A DNA stretch of 5,720 bases from an uncultured Alistipes sp. (GTDB taxonomy: Bacteria; Bacteroidota; Bacteroidia; Bacteroidales; Rikenellaceae), in the NCBI GenBank assembly GCA_900549685.1, contig UROX01000157.1:1-5720 (forward strand). Direction: 5' to 3'. The translations under genes were made by a program, and so were the position numbers. Below are positions 1-5,550 of this stretch, piece by piece. The notes under the pieces are model-generated. The model searched no databases. It was not told the DNA's origin and saw nothing but the letters and a program-made list of their open reading frames with translations. The first letter of the stretch is position 1, and the number at the start of each line of letters is the position of its first letter.

Positions 1-2466
1 AGCAAATATGCCCTGAAGGATTCGATGGGGAAAATCTATGAAAAATCTCCCGAGCAGATGCACCGCCGAATAGCGAGCGAAATCGAACGTATCGAAAAAC
101 GCTATCCCGAACCGATGAGCGCCGAACAGGTGTACGGCCTGCTCGAAGGATTCCGTTACCTGATCCCGCAGGGCGGACCGATGACCGGGATCGGCAACAA
201 CCTTCAGATCGCCTCGCTGTCGAACTGTTTCGTGATCGGACACCGCAATCCGGCCGACTCCTACGGCGGAATCATCCGTATCGACGAAGAACAGGTGCAG
301 CTTATGAAACGCCGCGGAGGCGTGGGACACGACCTGTCGCATATCCGGCCGACGGGAAGTCCCGTGCTCAACAGCGCGCTCACCTCGACGGGCATCGTTC
401 CGTTCATGGAACGCTACTCGAACTCCACGCGCGAAGTAGCGCAGGACGGACGGCGCGGCGCACTGATGCTGTCGCTGTCGATCAAGCACCCCGACGCCGA
501 AAACTTCATCGACGCCAAAGTCGAGACGGGTAAGGTGACCGGCGCCAACGTGTCGATCAAGATCGACGACGAGTTCATGCAGGCCGTCATCGATGAACGC
601 AAATACCACCAGCAGTTCCCCATCGGCTCCGAACATCCGCAATACGAAAAGGACATCGACGCCAAAGCGTTGTGGAACAAGATCGTGCACAACGCATGGA
701 AATCGGCCGAACCCGGCATTCTGTTCTGGGACACGATTCTGCGCGAATCGGTTCCCGACTGTTATGCCGACGAGGGGTTCCGGACCGTATCGACCAACCC
801 CTGCGGCGAGATTCCGCTCTGTCCGTACGACAGCTGCCGGCTGCTGGCCATGAACCTGTACGGTTATGTGGACAAACCTTTTACGCCGGAAGCCTCGTTC
901 GACTTCGATAAATTCAGGGAGCATGTCGGTTATGCCATGCGCATGATGGACGATATCATCGATCTGGAGCTCGAAAAAATCGAACTCATCATCGAAAAGA
1001 TCGCCAAAGACCCTGAGGACGAGGACATCCGCCACGTCGAACTGAGTTTGTGGGAAAAAATCCGCGAAAAAGCCCTTCAGGGCCGACGTACCGGTCTCGG
1101 CATCACGGCCGAAGGCGATACGCTGGCCGCACTGGGTCTGCGCTACGGCACCGCCGAAGCGACCGATTTCGCCGTGAAAATCCAGAAAACGCTGGCTCTG
1201 GAAGCCTACCGTACTTCCGTCCGGCTGGCCCGCGAACGCGGCGCCTTCCCGCTCTATGACACTGCACGCGAAGCCGGCAACCCGATGATCGCCCGCATCC
1301 GCGAGGCCGATCCGGCGCTGTACGACGAAATGGCCGAATACGGCCGACGGAACATCGCCATGCTGACGATCGCCCCGACGGGAACCACCAGCCTCATGTC
1401 GCAGACCACCTCGGGTATCGAACCCGTGTTCCGGCCCGTCTACACCCGCCGCAGGAAAGTCAATCCGGGCGACAAGGACGTGAAAGTGACCTTCGTGGAC
1501 GAAGTGGGCGACTCGTGGGAAGAATATAACGTGTTCCACCACAAGTTCCTCGTATGGCTGGAAGTGAACGGTTACGACATCGAAGAGGTGAAAAACATGC
1601 CGATGGCCGAAATCGAAAAGCTGGTCGCTCTGTCGCCCTACCACAAGGCCACGGCCAACGACATCGACTGGGTAAGCAAGGTCGAGATGCAGGGCGCCAT
1701 CCAGAAATGGGTGGATCACTCCATCTCCGTCACGGTCAATCTGCCTAACGAAGCGACCGAAGAGCTGGTCGGCAAGGTCTATCTGACCGCATGGCAGCAC
1801 GGTTGCAAAGGCGTCACCGTCTATCGCGACGGATCGCGCGCCGGCGTGCTCGTCGAGACCAAGAAGAAGAAAAAGGCAGGCAAAGCGGCCGAGGAGACCG
1901 CCTCGGCAGAAGGCGGATACCGTCCGCCCCTCAAACGTCCCATCGAACTGACGGCCGACATCGTGCGGTTCAAGAACGGCGAGGAGGACTGGATCGCATT
2001 CGTCGGCATATACAACGGCCGGCCCTACGAAATCTTCACGGGCAAGATCGAGGAGGACGCCATGTTCATCCCCAAGAAGATCAAGAAAGGCGTCATTTTC
2101 AAAGTCACGGACGCCGACGGCAACAAACGGTACGACTTCCGCTACAAGGACAAATACGGCTACACGAACACGGTAGGAGGCATCTCCCGTCTGTTCAACG
2201 AAGAGTTCTGGAACTACGCCAAGCTCATCTCCGGCGTGTTGCGCAACGGCATGCCGATTCTGGATGTCGTGACGCTCATCGGATCGCTCCACCTCGACAG
2301 CGAAAGCATCAACACGTGGAAAAACGGCGTGGCCCGGGCGCTCAAACAATACATCGCCAACGGCACCAAAGCCAAGGAAAAATGCCCCAACTGCGGACAG
2401 GAGACACTGGTCTACCAGAACAGTTGTCCGGTCTGCATGAGTTGCGGATACTCCAAATGCGGATAG
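1..2466 (+). CDS. nrdJ: Adenosylcobalamin-dependent (class II) ribonucleotide reductase, 5'-truncated by window edge
   Basis: This enzyme reduces ribonucleotides to deoxyribonucleotides in the cytoplasm, using coenzyme B12 to make a thiyl radical. The frame is open to base 1 and encodes the family-typical KYALKD just before the Met at 25, so that Met is internal and the true start is off-window; 821 residues are present. Numbering from that Met, Cys68 (SNCFVI) and Cys271 match the substrate-reducing cysteine pair. Asn258, Cys260 and Glu262 (NPCGE) match the radical cysteine and its catalytic partners. The phosphate-binding PTGTTS is at 451-456. A lysine-rich linker (613-617) leads to a C-terminal TSCPD-like domain (about 635-775). 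The protein ends in a zinc-ribbon-like tail (Cys787, 790, 801, 804) and a terminal Cys807/Cys812 pair that probably re-reduces the active site. No key residue is missing. A terminator follows 41 bp after the stop. Any cobalamin riboswitch would lie outside the window. Confidence 0.97.
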   Translation, partial: SKYALKDSMGKIYEKSPEQMHRRIASEIERIEKRYPEPMSAEQVYGLLEGFRYLIPQGGPMTGIGNNLQIASLSNCFVIGHRNPADSYGGIIRIDEEQVQLMKRRGGVGHDLSHIRPTGSPVLNSALTSTGIVPFMERYSNSTREVAQDGRRGALMLSLSIKHPDAENFIDAKVETGKVTGANVSIKIDDEFMQAVIDERKYHQQFPIGSEHPQYEKDIDAKALWNKIVHNAWKSAEPGILFWDTILRESVPDCYADEGFRTVSTNPCGEIPLCPYDSCRLLAMNLYGYVDKPFTPEASFDFDKFREHVGYAMRMMDDIIDLELEKIELIIEKIAKDPEDEDIRHVELSLWEKIREKALQGRRTGLGITAEGDTLAALGLRYGTAEATDFAVKIQKTLALEAYRTSVRLARERGAFPLYDTAREAGNPMIARIREADPALYDEMAEYGRRNIAMLTIAPTGTTSLMSQTTSGIEPVFRPVYTRRRKVNPGDKDVKVTFVDEVGDSWEEYNVFHHKFLVWLEVNGYDIEEVKNMPMAEIEKLVALSPYHKATANDIDWVSKVEMQGAIQKWVDHSISVTVNLPNEATEELVGKVYLTAWQHGCKGVTVYRDGSRAGVLVETKKKKKAGKAAEETASAEGGYRPPLKRPIELTADIVRFKNGEEDWIAFVGIYNGRPYEIFTGKIEEDAMFIPKKIKKGVIFKVTDADGNKRYDFRYKDKYGYTNTVGGISRLFNEEFWNYAKLISGVLRNGMPILDVVTLIGSLHLDSESINTWKNGVARALKQYIANGTKAKEKCPNCGQETLVYQNSCPVCMSCGYSKCG

Positions 2467-2507
2467 ACCGCCGGCGGGATATTTCCCCGGCAGAAAAACG
2501 AACCCGA

Positions 2508-2537
2508 GGGCGTCGGACCATTTCCGGCGCCCTTTTT
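2508..2537 (+). terminator. Intrinsic terminator after nrdJ
   Basis: A 10-bp stem (GGGCGTCGGA with TCCGGCGCCC, one G-U pair) closes a 5-nt loop (CCATT) and is followed directly by five T residues. It lies 41 bp after the nrdJ stop, so it should end the nrdJ transcript and separate it from the DUF3467 gene. Confidence 0.87.
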
Positions 2538-2653
2538 GCATCGGTCCCGTCCGATCCCGGTCGGCAGAAGCATCCGCCGGCATACAGGACGGATATTTTC
2601 GCCCCGAAACCTTTGCGGAAAATCCGGATACGGATCGGGAAATGTTAATAAAA

Positions 2654-2668
2654 GGAGAATAATTCTCC
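2654..2668. repeat. 15-bp palindrome, candidate operator
   Basis: GGAGAAT-A-ATTCTCC is a perfect inverted repeat with 7-bp arms around a single central base. It sits in an AT-rich patch (about 2640-2666) that stands out from the GC-rich surroundings. It lies about 35 bp upstream of the -33/-7 region proposed for the DUF3467 gene. The geometry suits binding by a dimeric regulator. There is no T-tract and almost no loop, so it is a poor terminator. The regulator is unknown and the role is inferred from position only. Confidence 0.4.
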
Positions 2669-2679
2669 ACAGAGGACCG

Positions 2680-2709
2680 TTTTCCGAGCCTTCGGTTTGC
2701 GTACCTTTG
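2680..2709 (+). promoter_or_regulatory. Bacteroidota-type promoter for the DUF3467 gene
   Basis: TACCTTTG at 2702-2709 is an exact match to the Bacteroidota -7 consensus TAnnTTTG. A T-rich tetramer (TTTT, 2680-2683) lies 18 bp upstream and is a weak candidate -33 element. The predicted transcription start is near 2715, giving a leader of about 20 nt. The leader is A-rich (AAAAATTGAAAAAC) with no Shine-Dalgarno sequence, as is usual in this phylum. Confidence 0.65.
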
Positions 2710-2733
2710 AAAAAATTGAAAAACATACACACG

Positions 2734-3051
2734 ATGGCGCAACACGAACGGTCGAAAGAAATCGACATCGAACTCGGCGAAGAAACGGCCATGGGAGAAT
2801 ATGCCAACCTTTGCATCATCTCCCATTCGACCTCGGAATTCGTACTGGATTTTATCCGCATGATGCCCGGAGTGCCCAAAGCGAAAGTACAGAGCCGCCT
2901 GATTCTGGCTCCGGAACATGCCAAACGGCTGTTGCTCTCGCTCAAGGAGAATATCGAACGGTACGAGGCCGTACTGGGTCCCATCCGGCTACCCGAACCC
3001 CAGTCGGAAGAGGCCAAAATAGCGATGAGTCTGATCAACGGCGAGGCTTAG
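2734..3051 (+). CDS. DUF3467 family protein (small, uncharacterised)
   Basis: This is a 105-residue soluble protein of unknown function. Recognition rests on the core at about 22-75: EYANL, then HSTSEFVLDF (31-40), then MPGVPKAKVQSRLIL (44-58), then a helix with PEHAKRLLLSL, followed by NIERYE. This matches the DUF3467 pattern common in Bacteroidota. There is no signal peptide, membrane segment or cysteine-rich motif. The ATG at 2734 is preferred because the frame upstream, open back to a TTG at 2536, runs through the nrdJ terminator and the promoter and does not look like protein. A TTG at 2716 is a less likely alternative. The gene appears monocistronic, with its own promoter and possibly an operator at 2654-2668. 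Its stop is 3 bp from the ruvB stop on the opposite strand. The family assignment is confident; no function should be read into it. Confidence 0.93.
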   Translation: MAQHERSKEIDIELGEETAMGEYANLCIISHSTSEFVLDFIRMMPGVPKAKVQSRLILAPEHAKRLLLSLKENIERYEAVLGPIRLPEPQSEEAKIAMSLINGEA

Positions 3052-3054
3052 GAA

Positions 3055-4059
3055 TCAGAACAACGTGTCCTGCCGTGCGGGAGGAATCGCGCCCAGATGG
3101 GCATAGGCCAGTTCGGTAGCCTCGCGGCCCCGGGGTGTCCGTTTGAGGAAACCCTCTTTGATGAGGAAAGGTTCGTAGACTTCTTCGATCGTACCGGTAT
3201 CTTCGCCTACCGCCGTGGCAATCGTGCCCAGTCCGACCGGACCGCCGCCGAACTTGTCGATGATCGTGCGCAGGATCTTGTTGTCCATGCGGTCCAGCCC
3301 GCGGGCGTCGATGTTGAGCGCATCGAGCGCATAGCGCGTGATTTCGAGGTCGATGCGGCCTCCACCCTTGACCATGGCGAAATCCCTTACCCGGCGCAGC
3401 AGCGCGTTGGCGATACGCGGCGTACCCCGGCTCCGGAGCGCCACTTCGCGGGCCGCACGGTCGTCGATAGGGATGTCGAGAATCGAAGCCGAACGCTTGA
3501 CGATACCGCTCAACACATCGCCGTCGTAATACTCCAGATGACACTGTATGCCGAACCTGGCTCTGAGCGGAGAGGTCAGCAGCCCGCTGCGGGTCGTCGC
3601 ACCGATCAGCGTGAAAGGATTCAGCTCGATCTGAATGGACCGCGCACTGGGTCCCTTATCAAGCATGATGTCGATCTTGTAGTCCTCCATCGCCGAGTAG
3701 AGGTACTCCTCGACAATCGGGCTGAGGCGGTGGATTTCGTCGATAAACAGCACATCGCCCTCGCCGAGGTTCGTCAGCAGGCCCGCCAGATCGCCGGGCT
3801 TGTCGAGGACCGGTCCGGAAGTCATTTTGAGCGAAGCCCCCATCTCGTTGCAGATGATGCCGGCCAGCGTCGTCTTGCCGAGTCCCGGAGGTCCGTGCAA
3901 CAACACATGGTCCAGCGCCTCGCCGCGCATGAGAGCCGCCTTGATGAACACGGTCAGGTTATCGACGATCTTGCTCTGTCCGCTGAAGGTTTTAAGCTCC
4001 TGCGGACGGATCTTGTTCTCGAAATCGAGGTCGGTCTCTATGTTGCGAATATCTTTCAT
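3055..4059 (-). CDS. ruvB: Holliday junction branch-migration ATPase RuvB
   Basis: RuvB is the hexameric AAA+ motor that, with RuvA, drives branch migration of Holliday junctions in recombinational repair; RuvC then resolves them. The 334-residue length is normal. Walker A GPPGLGKT is at 56-63, Walker B with DEIH at 107-110 and sensor 1 GATTR at 153-157. The arginine-finger region SPLRARFG is at 163-170 (likely Arg168) and sensor 2 RGTPRIAN at 211-218. The C-terminal winged-helix DNA-binding domain covers about 255-334 (GGGPVGL, EPFLI, GFLKRTPRGR). The ATG at 4059 is chosen because homologues begin near this MKDIRNIETDLDFE segment. The longer frame back to a GTG at 4143 overlaps ubiX and would span the likely promoter. 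RuvB is third in the minus-strand series, 52 bp after ubiX, with its own candidate promoter and a leader hairpin. RuvA and RuvC are not in the window, so the assignment rests on the protein itself. Confidence 0.98.
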   Translation of the reverse strand: MKDIRNIETDLDFENKIRPQELKTFSGQSKIVDNLTVFIKAALMRGEALDHVLLHGPPGLGKTTLAGIICNEMGASLKMTSGPVLDKPGDLAGLLTNLGEGDVLFIDEIHRLSPIVEEYLYSAMEDYKIDIMLDKGPSARSIQIELNPFTLIGATTRSGLLTSPLRARFGIQCHLEYYDGDVLSGIVKRSASILDIPIDDRAAREVALRSRGTPRIANALLRRVRDFAMVKGGGRIDLEITRYALDALNIDARGLDRMDNKILRTIIDKFGGGPVGLGTIATAVGEDTGTIEEVYEPFLIKEGFLKRTPRGREATELAYAHLGAIPPARQDTLF

Positions 4060-4073
4060 CGGACGGATCGGAG

Positions 4074-4092
4074 AAGAGGCCCGAAGCCTCCT
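4074..4092 (-). promoter_or_regulatory. Stem-loop in ruvB 5' leader
   Basis: On the minus strand AGGAGGC-TTCGG-GCCTCTT forms a 7-bp stem (one G-U pair) with a 5-nt loop. It ends 14 nt before the ruvB ATG and has no following T-tract, so it is not a standard terminator for ubiX. If the promoter at 4100-4107 is used, the mRNA would begin almost exactly with this hairpin, which could protect the 5' end or tune translation. The structure is seen; the role is inferred. Confidence 0.4.
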
Positions 4093-4099
4093 CCGGAGA

Positions 4100-4107
4100 C
4101 AAAGATA
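4100..4107 (-). promoter_or_regulatory. Candidate ruvB promoter (-7 element)
   Basis: On the minus strand this reads TATCTTTG, an exact TAnnTTTG match and identical to the -7 element of the deacetylase gene. It lies 4 bp after the ubiX stop and about 40 bp before the ruvB start. No TTTG-like -33 element is present at the usual 18-21 bp spacing (AGGG stands at 20 bp), so it may be weak or secondary to read-through from ubiX. Confidence 0.5.
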
Positions 4108-4111
4108 AGCA

Positions 4112-4699
4112 TTATTCGCGGATTTTTCCCTCTTCCGGCGCACCCCACCGGAAATGCGGAATGCGGACGCCCAGCAGACCGACGGCCCGTTCGACGACCG
4201 TCCCGCAGAGCGATTCGATGTCCGAGGGATGCGAATAGAAAGAGGGACAGGCCGGACAAACGACCGCCCCGCATTCGGAAAGCGTCGTCAGGTTCCGCAG
4301 ATGGATGGTACTGAACGGCGTTTCGCGCGTGACCAGCACCAGCGGACGTCTTTCCTTGAGCATCACGTCGGCGGCCCGGGAAACCAGATCGTCCGACACG
4401 CCCGAGGCGATGCGGCCCGCCATGCCCATCGAACAGGGCACCACCGCCATCGCATCGTACCGGGCCGAACCCGAAGCGGGAGCGCCGAACAGATCGGCGT
4501 TGTCGTAAAGCGTGAAGCGGGGATCAGCCATCCACGCGTCGGAGTCCTCGAAAGCCGCCACCCGGCGCCCGTTGTCCGTTACGATGAGCGCGATTTCGCC
4601 CACTCCGTCCGCCGTCGCAAGCTGTTCGCACAACAGGCGTCCGTAGATCGAGCCGCTCGCTCCCGTGACGGCCACGATTATATTCTTTTTCCCGTTCAT
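4112..4699 (-). CDS. ubiX: Flavin prenyltransferase UbiX
   Basis: UbiX attaches a dimethylallyl group from dimethylallyl phosphate to reduced FMN. The product, prenylated FMN, is the cofactor of UbiD-type decarboxylases, which act for example in quinone biosynthesis. The 195-residue length is normal. GASG (13-16) with Ser15 is the N-terminal phosphate/flavin loop, PCSMG is at 88-92, and SDDLVSRAADVMLKE (102-116) precedes RETP (125-128). Residues corresponding to those of the characterised Pseudomonas enzyme are all present: Arg108, Lys115, Arg125, Glu126, Tyr155 and Arg171, at a constant offset of 14, plus Ser15. An active enzyme is therefore expected. It starts 3 bp after the deacetylase stop and so shares that transcript. 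No UbiD partner is in the window, so the target decarboxylase is unknown. No Shine-Dalgarno is visible; translation may be coupled to the gene upstream. Confidence 0.97.
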   Translation of the reverse strand: MNGKKNIIVAVTGASGSIYGRLLCEQLATADGVGEIALIVTDNGRRVAAFEDSDAWMADPRFTLYDNADLFGAPASGSARYDAMAVVPCSMGMAGRIASGVSDDLVSRAADVMLKERRPLVLVTRETPFSTIHLRNLTTLSECGAVVCPACPSFYSHPSDIESLCGTVVERAVGLLGVRIPHFRWGAPEEGKIRE

Positions 4700-4702
4700 C
4701 GT

Positions 4703-5311
4703 CTACAATTCGATAGCGGAACATTTCAGTCCCTTTTCCTTGAGATACTCCAACGTGCGGGGCAGGGCATAACGCATATTGCGGAACGATTTGACCGAAT
4801 CGTGGAACACGACGATCGAGCCGCCTCTGACGTGCTTCGTCACGTTGTGCAGACAGGTGCGGGGCGAAACGAGCTGGCTGTAATCGCGGCTCAACACATC
4901 CCACATCACGATGTTGTACCGTTCGCTGATGCGCCGGGCCTGCGAAGGCGTGATGCGGCCGTAAGGCGGCCGGAACAGATCGGTCCGCAGCAGGCCGTTG
5001 GCGAAATCCACGTCTTCCAGATAACGCTCCAGACTCATACTCCATCCTTTCTGGTGGCTGTACGTATGGTTGCCGATGCGATGTCCCCCATCGACGATCA
5101 TCCGGAAAAGATGCGGATGCTGCTCGGCATTCTTGCCCAGACAGAAAAACGTAGCCTTCGCATCGTACTCGGCCAACCGGTCGAGAATGAATTCGGTCAC
5201 GCCGGGTGTAGGACCGTCGTCGAAGGTCAGATAGACCGAATCGGTTTCGGGCATCGACCAGACCAGCGACGGAAACATCCGGCGAATAAATTTCGGAGGG
5301 CGGAAATACAT
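4703..5311 (-). CDS. Short CE4 polysaccharide deacetylase (NodB domain)
   Basis: This is a 202-residue protein that is almost entirely a NodB/CE4 domain, a metal-dependent family that removes N- or O-acetyl groups from chitin-like, peptidoglycan or other glycans. The catalytic motifs are in order: TFDDGPTP (29-36, Asp31 base and Asp32 metal ligand), HTYSH (82-86, metal-binding His82 and His86), RPPYG (114-118), WDVLSRDY (137-144) and VVFHDS (167-172, His170). All expected active-site residues are present. The ATG at 5311 is fixed by an in-frame TAA two codons upstream (5315-5317) with no start in between. The N-terminus (MYFRPPKFIRRMFPSLVW) is basic and aromatic and lacks a convincing signal peptide or membrane helix, so the place of action is unclear. 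It is the first gene of the deacetylase-ubiX unit and has a strong promoter. The exact substrate cannot be told from sequence. Confidence 0.95.
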   Translation of the reverse strand: MYFRPPKFIRRMFPSLVWSMPETDSVYLTFDDGPTPGVTEFILDRLAEYDAKATFFCLGKNAEQHPHLFRMIVDGGHRIGNHTYSHQKGWSMSLERYLEDVDFANGLLRTDLFRPPYGRITPSQARRISERYNIVMWDVLSRDYSQLVSPRTCLHNVTKHVRGGSIVVFHDSVKSFRNMRYALPRTLEYLKEKGLKCSAIEL

Positions 5312-5396
5312 CGGTTACGGTTTCGAAATGGTTCGGAAAATCGCCCGTCTTCGCGCCCGTAGGGGTACCGACAAAACGAATTCCCGATTGCTGCGG

Positions 5397-5428
5397 CAAA
5401 GATAGCGGCTTTTGCTCCAATTGTCAAA
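5397..5428 (-). promoter_or_regulatory. Bacteroidota-type promoter for deacetylase-ubiX operon
   Basis: On the minus strand a TTTG -33 element (5425-5428) is followed by a 20-bp spacer and TATCTTTG (5397-5404). Both elements and the spacing match the Bacteroidota primary sigma factor consensus. Transcription should start near 5391, giving a leader of about 80 nt before the ATG at 5311. No Shine-Dalgarno sequence precedes the start. Confidence 0.78.
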
Positions 5429-5458
5429 ACGCAGAGCTGTTCCGAAGAACTTCGAAAA

Positions 5459-5489
5459 CGGTCCGAAACGGAACGACCGTTCCGATTTC
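5459..5489 (-). repeat. Nested inverted repeats / stem-loop upstream of deacetylase promoter
   Basis: On the minus strand GAAA-t-CGGAAC-GGTC-GTTCCG-TTTC (5489 to 5465) forms a 10-bp stem with one bulged T and a 4-nt GGTC loop. The loop is complementary to GACC immediately 3' (5463-5460), so CGGTC...GACCG can form a competing stem. It lies 62 bp after the stop of the possible gene entering from the right and 31 bp before the deacetylase -33 element. It could be a weak terminator, although the T-run that follows is interrupted. It could also be a structured RNA or a protein-binding site. I cannot tell which. Confidence 0.4.
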
Positions 5490-5550
5490 AAATACAAACC
5501 TCTCCGTCCGCACCTCTTCGAGTCGTCCTCATATCCGGACTCTCGAAATC

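Noticed and set aside
2590..2626. Imperfect inverted repeat CGGA-ta-TTTTC ... GAAAATCCG
   Set aside because: The stem has a two-base bulge and a long loop with no T-tract, and it lies between an adequate terminator and the promoter. It is too weak to call.
1791..2648. 285-codon plus-strand frame overlapping the end of nrdJ
   Set aside because: It is an Arg/Gln-rich frame-shifted reading of nrdJ that runs on through the terminator and has no domain signature.
2536..2733. Upstream extension of the DUF3467 frame to a TTG at 2536
   Set aside because: It would start in the T-tract of the nrdJ terminator and read through the promoter. The encoded residues are low-complexity and basic, unlike the conserved core.
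2412..3038. 208-codon minus-strand frame opposite the DUF3467 gene and the intergenic region
   Set aside because: It is antisense to a recognised family and passes through the nrdJ terminator; the composition does not look like a real protein.
3031..3058. CTGAT ... ATCAG inverted repeat across the convergent stops, considered as a shared terminator
   Set aside because: It has only five base pairs, an 18-base loop and no T-run on either strand.
3097..4314. 405-codon plus-strand open frame opposite ruvB, and a similar 402-codon frame at 4154-5362 opposite ubiX and the deacetylase
   Set aside because: Both lie antisense to genes with unmistakable catalytic motifs. Their products are rich in Arg, His and Gly with no recognisable domain, as expected for shadow frames in GC-rich DNA.
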